DNA of 64,000 nucleotides, taken from Tetracentron sinense. Taxonomy: Eukaryota; Streptophyta; Magnoliopsida; Trochodendrales; Trochodendraceae. The position numbers and the translations under genes were made by a program. Below, in pieces: positions 1 through 40,829 of this stretch (position 1 is its first letter; every line of letters begins with the position of its first letter). The notes beneath the pieces are model-generated. The model was not told the DNA's origin, did not search any database, and was given only the letters and a program-made list of their open reading frames with translations. The stretch spans positions 34,232,441 through 34,296,440 of the forward strand of contig CM026568.1 in NCBI GenBank assembly GCA_015143295.1. The letters are read 5' to 3'.

Positions 1-1573
1 AAGGTTAGTAGTTAGCATTAGGGATTGATCACTCGGGACATGGATCTCGAGACGACCATACCCCACCATTGGCACTATGAGCATTGTTATGTCCACTTTT
101 TCATCGTCCACTCCTACCTATTTTTACACAAGTAAATGAAATAAAATAGAATGACACTTTTTTTGTGAGCCTCATCACTTTTGTTTTATCTTTTTTTATT
201 TAAAATCAATAAAGATGTTGTCTTTTTAATTTAAAATCAATAAAGACAACCGAAGAATGGATGTAGCATTGATCTTGGTGGGGTGTTCCTTTCGGAGGCA
301 TTTGGACAACCAAATTGCGCCATTTTAGAGTGTATTTCATCATCATCAAATTAGTTCATTTTGTCAGTTATTAAACTTAAAGAAAAAACACTATAAATAA
401 CACAATTTGCAAATATTTTTATTTAGGTGTCCAAAGTCCAAACGTGCCTTAAAAAATATGATCTTCTTATTGCATTCATTTCATCTGATTAGAGATCATA
501 TGGTGATGAGTGATTGCAATGATTGATATAGGTTAATCATCTCCGGGGGAGCTGGGGGCCATTAATGCCTGGTTTTCCTTTCTTCACTTTGAGCATATAT
601 AGACCACCAACCAGTATAAGAAACAAATTGAGACAGCCATTAAGGCCGTCCAAAGCTTCTTTTGAACAGACCCCAGGTTTGGCCGTGAAACAGCCTAAAG
701 CTACTAAATAAAAAGGGTTGAGAGACTCTAAAACAATGACCAATACTCTTTGATCATACACGTTAATGGCTACTTACAGCCACCTGACCTAGGAAACGAA
801 ATACCCTAGACTTGATTAAGCCAGAGTTTTAAAAAAAGGGAGCGCCACCTTAAATGGTATGACACTATGGCACATCCACTTGCCCAGATCACACAACACA
901 CGGATGTATAATGTAAAGTGTAATGGGCGCTATGAAGAGTGGTGGTTGAATTAACCAGTTGCAAAAATAGCTGAAAAAAAGTACATTATCACTCGGGATT
1001 CTCTACATTAATGTATCATCCGGTTGTATACTGTGCCAACATGTGTCCTTTTAACTGTAGTTAAAGGGCATTAACTCATAGGATTAAAACTAACCCCTTC
1101 GGTTTTTAGAAAAGAAAACTTCAATCTGATAAGACGTGCTGTATTTTGTAACAGTAACCAAACGAAACATTACCGTAGAGGATCTGTAGTCTGGAATCCA
1201 TCCTTTTTGGGTGATGAAGGCTGGACTTGAACAATCAACTCTCCTATCTTTATTTGATAACCAACTGAACAAAACAGATAAAATAAGATCCACAAATAGT
1301 GCATTAAAAACAAAGTATGCAATGTTATGTTTGGGGTCGATTAAAAGAAATTTGAAAGTGAAAAGGCATATTGGGTACATGATACAGTAACACATAAGAT
1401 ACATTTGATTTCAGATGGTATATACAAAAATCAATTATAAACTACTCACAGTGACACTGTTCACAGCATCATCAGATACAATTGATGTAGTTCCTGCCAT
1501 CAGGAGAGAGATGAACACAATTGCCTTGACGCCAACTCAATGTTCCATCAGAAATACCGAAAGACAATTTAGG
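1..1573. other. Downstream flank of the DEAH4-like gene
   Basis: No protein of a known family is visible here. The part next to position 1573 should contain the 3' untranslated region of the helicase gene, which is transcribed leftwards. Around 1035-1095 there is a short AT-rich stretch resembling the inner part of the MITE family seen at 37160 and 54256 (terms such as ACATGTGTCC followed by TTTTAACTGTAGTTAA). The remainder is AT-rich DNA without supported features. Confidence 0.5.
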
Positions 1574-31954
<30,381 letters not shown>

Positions 31955-33547
31955 TGATGTTGAAAGGAATTTCTCAAATTGCCAGAGTAACCAAAGAACT
32001 AATCAAGAATACAATGAATACGAAATTAGGGTTTTTTTCAAAACCAGTGATTCGAAGCTTCTTCCCTCGCTAATGTTTGCATTGTCAAGTGTCAACAGAA
32101 AGAAATGGATTTTGTCTCGTTTATTAGAAAACGCTCATGGACCCAAAAAAATAATTCTCGGCCCTTAAAACACATCATCTAGGACGCACGGGTACGGCCA
32201 TACGGCAGAAATTAGAAAACGGTTAAGTTTTACCTAAGGGTGTCATATCAAATATGTATTTTGTACGGGGATACAGATACATTTCCATTTTCAAGGTATC
32301 TGTGCTTCCTAGCACATCATGGAGGTTTGAGGATTTTTTTTTCCCCCTTCTTAAACAGGGTCTAAACTCTAACCTGAATTTTAGGAAGTTGTCTTTTATA
32401 TGTTTTTGGAGCATGGAGTGTCCACCCTAAAAAAAGGCATGGAGTGTTTAATTCATGTTGGCACCATCCAAAGAGGTTTAATTTTTGGGAATGCCTATAT
32501 GCTTGGAGGATTTGGTGGAAGCAAATCGCATGTGTTCTTCCCCATGGCCATGAGTGTTCCATGGAAGGTCAGGATCAATTGGTTTGTATGGATTTAAGAG
32601 TTAGCCTTTAAAAACGCTGGTCACTGAGAAGAACTTAGGGAATAATATAGACTATATGGTTCCATAGCTTGGATAGGATGCTCCATCATCGATCCTGAGT
32701 TCGTGCCTGCCCCAATCTTTCCTAATATGCGTGGTTTGCAAGATATTGTAAGCATCCCCGAGGATTAATCCTTGTCCAAATGGGAGGATTAATCCTGGTC
32801 CAAATGGGAGGGGAACACCACGAGTCATAAAAAAAAAAAAATGTAGCATACTCTCCATTTGGGAGGGTCAGAGTTCAAGTCCATGTATAGTGAGGCGAGT
32901 CTTGTACTTTCACAACTAACTACTAACCCACTAACACATGATGCTTACAAAACTAGAAGTTAAAATCTTCTGCGTAAAAGCATAAAGGGAAAGTGTTTTT
33001 TTTTTTTTTCAAGTGAATGTTTCCACCAAAAAACGATTTCCTGGCATTCATTTTGGGAAAAATTCAAACAAAGTTCAATTTTCAGAAATCTGTGTTCAGG
33101 TCCGCAAATTGTTTTATCATTAAAACAAACAAAACACAGATAAACAGGACAAGTATGACTGGCAAGAGGACATGAAGACATCCTCAATACCTCTGCAGTC
33201 ATGTAGTTGGGCGCAACGGAAATAGGGCATCGCCAATGAGGTCATTTGGAACCTAGAACCGACACAGTAAATGACCTGGGGGTGGTTCGACAGCTAGTTA
33301 ATTGTATCTCTTCGCCTCTTGCTTAATAACATTTCTTCTTTACTCACCAAAAAAAAAGGCGCATCTTCTTCCTTCAAAAAGAAAACAATATAATGCATAT
33401 TGAATGCTAATATATGTGCATATCTGTATACATTTTTTTCAAATGAAAGGGCGAATTCAGTTTGATGCCCATCAAATACAGCAATTATAATCTGACAATC
33501 AAACTACAACCATTTCATACTACAAAATGGGTTAAGGTATCTACAAT
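31955..33547. other. Intergenic region between MTERF5 and the helicase
   Basis: This 1.6-kb gap separates two minus-strand genes. It holds the helicase promoter and 5' leader (right of 31954) and the MTERF5 3' untranslated region (left of 33548). A 21-bp duplicated segment occurs at about 32762-32810 (TTAATCCTTGTCCAAATGGG and a near copy). Otherwise it is AT-rich with no supported gene. Confidence 0.6.
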
Positions 33548-36471
33548 CTATAGTCCAAGTTGTTCCATGTCCGTAGCAAGATCACTAGTAGGAGTCTGGT
33601 TATCAAGCATTTTCTTCATTTTCCTCTTTAAAGCTTTATCAAATTCAAGGTCTGAAACAGATAGCACCTGGTTCAATAACAACCTCACTCCACACTCCTT
33701 CACTTGTGCATATCTTGGTTTAATCCGCTCCTCCAAACTGTATCCAAAATACTGAGGGAACTTAACCAGCTCTGATCTCGGATAATCCATTGTCAAAAAG
33801 AACTCCCACTTCTGTATCAAGTTGTCCGTCAGGCTAAAAGTATACAAAGCTCCATATCTTGAGACCATGGTTCCGACCTCCCCTATACTGTATCCCCTCT
33901 CCAGAAAAAACTCTGTCACAGGCTTCAAATTGGCTTCAATACTTAAACCGAAAGTCTGTGGCGATCGGTGGAAAAGAACAGCAACATCAACACCCATCGA
34001 GCGGAAGTACTCAGCCGTGGGCCGTAGCTTATCATCCACACTGTAACTTATGATGTGCGGGCAGCGAGTAAGAATCTTCCCTATGCTCTCTGATGAAAGA
34101 CCCAATTCATAGAAATAATCTACACTTGCTTTCACCTTCTGCCTGCTATAAGTGAGCAATGCTGGAAAACGGTGTATTACCTTGGCCCACCGTCTCTTGT
34201 CCACGCCCAAGTTTTCTAAGTACGTCATGGTGGGTATTAGGTTCTCGAAAAGACTTATGCCGCACAGCTGCGGCCTTTTGTTGAGAATGGTGGGGATGTC
34301 CGCTTGGGCTACCCCAAGGTCGAGGAGGAACTCAACCACTGGCTTGATCTTGCCCTCCAAACTGTAGTAAGCAAAAGCTGGAAATTTACGGGTCATTGCC
34401 TTGATTTGGTCAAGATCCATGCCAAGGTCTATGAGGTAGAGAACATGTGGAGGAAGCTGCCCGTCGGGACCTATCTCACTCACTCGAGCCATGGCTTTTA
34501 GTTTCTTGGAGTTGATTGTTGAATTGGTTAGAGAGGCAGGGGCAATGGTCCTTTCTTTCACAGGTGGGTTTGGAAAGTTTTCCACCACATCTACCAGAAT
34601 GTCTCCATGTTCTTCAAGGAGTGATTCAAGGAAGGGAACAAGAGCATCCCTGATCTCAAGGGTGGTAAGCTCTCTTCCTACATGGAAATGAAAATTAAAT
34701 TAGTTCGGTAATAGAATAAGGTGGCATTTGGATTCGATTTTTTTGGCGCCAAAAATCAATTCTAATAAAATTCATTGTGTAGAAATTCATGATCAGATTA
34801 TCATTTTTTCAAATAATAGTGTTCGGAGAATACGAAGTTGAGAGACTCACCTACGTATTCTCCGAACACTATTATTTGAAAAAATGATTATTTGACCATT
34901 AATTTCTACACAATCAATTTTACCAGAATTGATTTTTGGCCAAAAAAATCCAATCCAAACGCCCCATAAGAATTGTCAAAAGATGATTAGCATAAATTTG
35001 AGATGTGTTTAAAATCGAACCTACTAGATATCGAGCTTTATGAACAAAATGGAGCCTAGATACAAGGTGGTCAATAAAAAGGTCTGACTTGTTGATTGTC
35101 CTCACTGCAACTGCATTACTCAAACCTTGTTTTCTTAAAAACAAGGTTAAGACGGCCTTAGCCTCTTCTTTTTCAGCTGCTAAGAGATTTGGAGGCACTG
35201 TTCTGAAACTGAGAGATCCATCTAGCCCAGATTCAGCTGCCATTAAATCAAAACATGGTGACTACATGCCAAAACAAGAAATTACACACACGCAACACAC
35301 ACACGCAGATAGACTGCAGATAACTTTTAGGTAATAGGTTGGGCTTGAAATGACTACTACAAAAGCAATAGCTATAGGAAATTGAGAGTATAAATTGCTT
35401 ACTAGGTTTTGCTTGGCAGATGGAGAACTGTCGCAGAAAACCAACTCGAGTCCTGAATAAAAAGAAAAATGACAGTATAAATTGCTGACTAGGTTTTGCT
35501 TGGCAGATGGAGAACTGTCGCAGAAAACCAACTCGAGTCCTGAACAAAATGAAAAATGACAGTATTAACTCTCAACGGGCATGGAAGAAAATAAGAAAAC
35601 GAAAGAAAAAACAAGTTTGCTCATGAGACTTTCATCAATACAATAAAAACATGAGCAATTACATTATCACTGTGTGAAATTGACCCAAATATGCATTCCA
35701 ATCATCCACCAGGCTAGTCGGGTTCGACACGCAAAAGACTAAAGCCCCCAAGTGAAGCTCAATCATTGGATTGTTAATCGTTAATATGCCTTTACAATTT
35801 ACCTTCTAGACAACATGGTTTCGCTCCAAACACCATCCCTCCCCCGCCACCAACCCAACCAAAGGCAAACACCCCCCACCCCCAACAAACTAAGATAAAA
35901 GTAGTGGAAAATATTCAACAAATCACCCTTGAGTGCACTTGAAATTCAAAAGCTAACAATCCAGACTGAAGTTATAAGATTCATACACATAAACTATAGA
36001 AGGATCCCAACTAAGCCATCCAAAATGAATGAAACAACCTGATATTCTTCTTTCTATATTTTCTAACTTATGGAAAGCATTATCCAAACTTCCAAAAGAC
36101 TACTGCTTGATGCTTCCTAATATACAAAAAAAAAAAGGGAAATCACAACTTAACCGCCAATAGGCAATAGAACAGCAAAACCCTGCAAATACACATATTA
36201 AAAATCTGGCGAAAATAGATCTATGCGACACATTTTGAGCAGACTCTTCTAATCATTCCAATGAATGGGCTCAAATTGCAGACAGAATCATAAACATTGT
36301 ATATTTCGTGTGCGATAACATTTAGCACCAAAATGTCTAGTATAGTATACTAAATTAACAGAAAAATTAAAACAGAGACTAACAGTAATGGTCGCATTAC
36401 CTTGAGATGGAGAAAACTCCTCTCGGTAAGGAAGACATCTTGGGGGAGTGGATAGCAAAGGAAGCTCTCAT
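33548..36471 (-). CDS. MTERF5: Transcription termination factor MTERF5 (MDA1), plastid
   Basis: An mTERF-fold nucleic-acid-binding protein; in Arabidopsis mTERF5/MDA1 (At4g14605) works in chloroplasts on plastid gene transcription. Exons: 36401-36471, one of two identical 50-bp copies (35403-35452 or 35489-35538), 35021-35236, and 33548-34677. With one 50-bp copy the total is 1467 bp, 488 codons plus stop, close to the family length. The N-terminus (MRASFAIHS, serine- and arginine-rich) looks like a transit peptide. The PPNLLAAEKEEAKAVL and INKSDLFIDHLVSRLH block matches the family, followed by repeated two-helix mTERF motifs (RKFPAFAYYSLEGKIKP, NKRPQLCGISL, RCPHIISYSV, KFPQYFGYSL). The start at 36471 is the first ATG before the transit peptide and is followed by a GTAATG donor. 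Intron 3 is mostly a fold-back MITE. Confidence 0.93.
34721..34965. mobile_element. Fold-back MITE filling MTERF5 intron 3
   Basis: A 245-bp near-palindrome whose arms match along almost their full length, for example AATAATAGTGTTCGGAGAAT on the left and its complement on the right. The flanks are ATAAG at 34716-34720 and 34966-34970. Ends read GTGGCATTTGGATT and, inverted, GGGGCGTTTGGATT. The TE superfamily is uncertain (a TAA duplication of PIF/Harbinger type is also possible). The host intron, 34678-35020, is 343 bp, so the MITE makes up most of it. Confidence 0.85.
35387..35559 (-). repeat. Tandem duplication containing MTERF5 exon 2
   Basis: Two head-to-tail units of 86 bp (35387-35472) and 87 bp (35473-35559). 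Each contains the same 50-bp exon with its own CAG acceptor. The upstream copy has a GTCAGC donor and the downstream copy GTAAGC. Only 36 bp separate the two exon copies. Confidence 0.95.
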
Positions 36472-36752
36472 TTTCTTCAATTGGTGGAGCTGAGTTTAGG
36501 GTTTAGGGTTGTCTTTCAAATAACTTGCAAATCTCCGCTGCATCTTATGCTTTCGAGGAAATCCCGTGGAGAAGAAGAACCGCCATTCAGATATCTTGCA
36601 AAACCCTTGTGTGGATTGGCATCCTGGTTCCTGGATATGGTCTCGCCAAATACCAGCCGCTGAGCAGTCACGTGCTTGTCACGCGTGAGAATTATGTGTG
36701 CCAGCAATTGGTGTATTTCGCAGATTATTGGCATTCCAGGAACTCGGTTGCA

Positions 36753-37121
36753 TGTTAAGATTTGAGATTGCGTCCTTTCCATTAATCCGGGCTTTTGGGA
36801 TCAGTGGTTGTGTATAGGTGCACATCAATTGGTATCACAATTGGTATCAGGGTCTAACATCACATATTGGATTCGAGTCACGGAAAAGGTTATGAAAAAA
36901 ATCCTAAGAATTGTCTCGTCTAAGAGTGAAGCCGATACGAAAAAGGCTACCAAGGGAGGGTTGCAAAAAATAATTGTTCTACCCTAGAGTGAGAACCGCC
37001 AAGGACGTCGACTGCAGAAGTGTGATGGTATGTTATGATCCCAAATAAATAAATACTTAAATTGTGTCATTCTCAATATTCCAGGCTTTTGGGATCAGTG
37101 GTTGCGTCTAGGTATACATCA
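36753..37121 (+). mobile_element. Candidate degenerate TRIM upstream of MTERF5
   Basis: Terminal direct repeats 36753-36827 and 37031-37121 share TGTTA starts and a well conserved GGCTTTTGGGATCAGTGGTT...ACATCA end. Directly after the left copy comes ATTGGTATCA twice, similar to a tRNA-Met primer-binding site. The interior is about 200 bp with no coding. The flanks TTGCA and TCACA agree only partly, so an intact insertion is not shown. It begins about 280 bp upstream of the MTERF5 start codon. Confidence 0.6.
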
Positions 37122-37159
37122 TCACACTTGTATTACAAGGGAAGGGTATGAGATATTTA

Positions 37160-37470
37160 GGAGATCGAATCATAGCCCTGAGTTCAATTGCACCCATAGG
37201 TATACTTTTTACTGTAGTTAAGATTCCTTATCTTAGGGTTCAACAATCTAACCTTAGTTTTTAGAAGAAAAAAAACATTTAAAAAAAAATTAGCGTTAAG
37301 AAATTTTAACTATAAGGTTACATATCTTTGAAAAATAATTTCTAAAAATCAAGATTAGATTGTTGAACCCTAAGGGTTAGTGAATCTTAACTATGGTTAA
37401 TAGGGATTAAAAAGTACACCTGCGGGTGCAATTGAACTCTCCCAAAATCACGATTTGCTATGATCCGGTC
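37160..37470. mobile_element. MITE copy B (GAGAGTTCAAT family)
   Basis: A fold-back element with ends GAGATCGAATCATAGC and, inverted, GAGACCGGATCATAGC. The core contains GGGTTCAACAATCTAACCTT and its inverted partner. Same family as 9670-10210 and 54256-54612. Confidence 0.72.
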
Positions 37471-38758
37471 TCCATATTTAGAGGGGTTTTTCCCCGATTA
37501 CCCCTCTAGAATGGGTTTGTTCTCAAACTACCCACGTTCTAAAAACCTTTCCTGCAAGATGCTTATGAGTCTATGCTTATTTTCTCATAATTTTTTATTT
37601 ATGAAAAGTCTGAAACACCCCAACTCAACCACCAACACTTTAAAAAATAATGTTTAAAAGAAGAAGAAGAAGAAGAAAATAATGATTTACGTATATGCGC
37701 GTGAGATTGGAGAAGCTTCCCACTCACCTTATATTCCCATCTCACAAAACTACTCACTATTTTCTCCTTTAATAAGTGTTTTAGTACAACAACAAATCTG
37801 TGAAAATCTTAGTTTCAATGAAATTTGGTGCACATGATCAATACATATTGATATTGGTTGATACATGTGGTCGATATACCTACTCAATACCCAAATCGAT
37901 ACATAGATACGCCAAATGGTAAAACTTGTTTTGGTCATAACTTTTGATTCGGAAGTCCGATTTAATAATTATAATATATAAATTTGGGATAGCTCGATGA
38001 GATGGATCCTTCGACACTTAGATTTTCATGTCGATGTCATTTGGGGGGGTTTTGGGACACTTTTCCAGTTCCAATGACATTTTTGTATTTTTACCTCCAT
38101 TATCGATACATATCAATACACTATGTGGTTGATACATCCTATATCGATATAGATTGTCTTCAACCTCTGATCACAACCAATATTGATACGAAATAACGAC
38201 CAACTTGTTGAGTATTGATCGTACATTGCAAATCATTAAAAACGTAAACCAAAAAACACATGTAAACCCATGTGACATGTGATTGAAGGTTTAAAATCAT
38301 AATTGCAATGATTATAACCAAATTTCTTTAGGTTAAACTAATTATTTTGTAAAAAAGCACAAAAAAATCCAAAAATAAGTGTTTTTATTATGTTAATGAC
38401 GTTCTCTCATAGTTGTGGTTACTAGTTTAATGAAATGAAGCTCTCTTGTAGAAATTTTGGTCAAAACAGTCGGTAATGAGATGTTCGAGGACTTTTCTTG
38501 ATCAGCGAAAGTGCTCAATTGTTGATAAGGAACGAAGAGAGCTCTCCATGGTTGATGAGAAATGGAGGAGATACAAATGTATTTCCTTCAAATGGTTTGG
38601 ATAAAATAGTCCAAAATAGAAAAAAAAATTGCATGAGTGACTCCTTCACATGTGTGTGGGGATCATTCAAATAAGAGTTTTTTAAAACGTTGGCATTTGA
38701 GGAACAACCCCAAATCTGACGGTTATTCATGGAAAAATCCTATATTTAGATGGATTAG
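37471..38758. other. Intergenic, no gene
   Basis: AT-rich DNA with GATACATAT-like words around 37830-38170 and an AAGAAG run near 37660. Short open frames have no family resemblance. Nothing else is supported. Confidence 0.5.
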
Positions 38759-39181
38759 CATGGTTTAAAATTTCAATTTCGGACAACCCCAATGACATCG
38801 AAACTGGGTTTAATTAGATTTCGAGTGAAATTTCGGATTTCAAAGATTTCGGAATTTCGGCTAAAATCTGATTTTTTTAATAGTTTTTTTTATTGTTTTT
38901 TATTAAAATTTTGAAATACTTTGAAATATGTCGAAATTTTTATTGAAATTTTGTGAAATTTCGAAAAATTATATATTAATTTTAAAAATAAAATAATAAT
39001 ATTTATATAAATATATAAAATTTTAATAAAATATTATTTTTTAACTTATATATTAATAAAATATATATAAAATAATAATATTTCGGATTTCGAAATTTCT
39101 CCGAAATCCTGCAATTTTTCGGGATTTCGGTTCAAGTTGGCTGGCAGAAATCATCAAGAAATTTGAAATTAAAAACCTTGT
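38759..39181. mobile_element. hAT-type MITE rich in TTTCGGAATTTC words
   Basis: The flanks GGATTAGC (38752-38759) and GGATTAGA (39182-39189) suggest an 8-bp target duplication with one change. Ends read CATGGTTTAAAATTTCAA and, inverted, CAAGGTTTTTAATTTCAA. Subterminal repeats of CGAAATTTC type fill both sides of a very AT-rich middle. Confidence 0.7.
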
Positions 39182-39189
39182 GGATTAGA

Positions 39190-40340
39190 GCTATTATCAC
39201 TTGGGGGGACCCACTACTGCCCAGTGTGATAAGTCGGGCATTTTGCATATCGACCACTTTTTTAACTACAAGAAACCATACACTTCTTTGACTTAAAGAA
39301 AAAAAAAATCTTAAGGAAATTTAATTCAAATATCAAGCAAATTTGAACTTATTTTGCTCCCTACTAAATGAGATTGTAACAAAGAGCCTCTCTGATCAGC
39401 TAATCTCTTTAATATCCACCAACAATAATCATTCTATAAACCCTAGTTAAGCTGAACCCGAAGGTCTTTTAGGGCACGAGGAACCTTTCAGGACATAATG
39501 ATAAATCTTAAATGTATATATCAGACCAAATGATATGAGAAAAATAAGAGGGGCTTGTTAGTAAATGAGGCACAGGCACAGCCGAGATAGAAATCGGGTT
39601 CAAATTGAGGATGGTATATCCGACCCAAACATAACCCAATCCCACACAAAACAACCCGTTGTGAAGAAACCCTCAAGGCACTCGCGTTTCTTGCCGTGTT
39701 TGCCATCTTTTTTTAAACAGCGACATTTTCGTAAATAGTTGGACGGAGGGTTCCGGAACCCGGTCAAAATGTCGCCTAGGAACTCCTCTATTTCGAACAC
39801 ACGAAGCTTCCAATCATGCCGAGTTTTTTTGGCTAAAGGAAGTCTATTTAATCATTTTATTTCATTTTTCCCTACATTTTGATATCCAGTAATGATTTAT
39901 GATTCTGAAATCTGTGATTCTAAGTATCTTCATTTGAGCTCCATTTATTTGATTTTGAGAGTTCTTTTCCTGTTCTTGGATACCCAGAAATATATATGTT
40001 CAATATCTGCTCATGTCACTTGATTATTTGATTCTTCAATTCTTATTACAATGCGGAATGATTGCTTAAAGAAAACGTCCGCATGCTTTCGTGCTGCTGC
40101 GATTTTAAAGGATCGATTCGTTTTCAACTCAATGCAATTTGATTCTATTTCGTCTGTGTATTTTTGCTGTAACGTCACCAATACTTCATGATTGCTATGT
40201 GATCAACAGATAAACTGGAAGAGAAAATGGCTGGCGTTGTACGTCGAAAATCAATTTTGAAGTCAGAGTTTTCTTCTTATAGATTAGTCATCGGAGTTAT
40301 TTTTAGGGTTTTAGTCGGAGAAGCTAGGATTACTTTAATT
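39190..40340. other. Intergenic, possible leader of an unrecognised plus-strand gene
   Basis: No recognised coding sequence. At 39760-39776 the word GTCAAAATGTCGCCTAGG is shared in inverted form with the end of the MULE-type MITE at 40341-40529, so a fragment of that family may lie here. Confidence 0.4.
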
Positions 40341-40529
40341 CAGTGTAGTCAAAGTGTCCAGGCCACACCTAGGATATAGGTAGTTCTCTAGGCGAGGCAA
40401 TGCCTAAGCGACCAAAATATACCTTTTTCAGTCAACATTATATAATTTTAATTTAAGATTTAGTGAGTGCCTGCCTAGATCCTTGTCTAGGCGATACAGG
40501 TCCTGGCTAGGCGACATTTTGACTACACT
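40341..40529. mobile_element. MULE-type MITE, 9-bp target duplication
   Basis: A 189-bp element with inverted ends AGTGTAGTCAAAGTGTC and (from the other side) AGTGTAGTCAAAATGTC. It is flanked by ACTTTAATT at 40332-40340 and 40530-40538, a perfect 9-bp duplication, the hallmark of Mutator-like insertion. Confidence 0.88.
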
Positions 40530-40829
40530 ACTTTAATTTGTTCCATCCGATTTGACTTCATATAGATGCAGAGGGGATGGTTTTGGGTAATAGGAATGCC
40601 ATAAACTGAATTTCTGAAGTGGCATCATTGCTTGTGAAGTGACTATAGGTATTGGATTTGTTTTTTATGTTTTCTTTTCTTGCTTCCTCGTTCATCTTCC
40701 CAGGAATTTTCGCAGCATTTCGCAAAAATCATTTGGTTTCCATAAATACAGGCCACTGGGTTCATAGTAGGAATAAGCTAAGCAAGTGTCTTGGTATCAC
40801 TACTTTCATGGTTGACGTTTTAGGACCTG

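Noticed and set aside
33822..34691. Several plus-strand open frames opposite MTERF5
   Set aside because: Antisense shadows of the conserved mTERF repeats; no independent support.
35248..35547. A separate short gene made of two repeated peptides
   Set aside because: The repeated peptide is the translation of the duplicated MTERF5 exon read through the 36-bp gap and flanks, not an independent protein.
36516..36782. Overlapping open frames on both strands upstream of MTERF5
   Set aside because: No family resemblance or splice continuation. They fall in the promoter and TRIM-candidate region.
36841..36860. Functional tRNA-Met or tRNA gene from GGTATCA-like words
   Set aside because: Only short primer-binding-site-like words are present; no cloverleaf could be drawn.
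39600..39800. 66-codon minus-strand frame rich in lysine and cysteine
   Set aside because: No recognised family, no flanking exons, and it contains a piece shared with the MULE MITE end.
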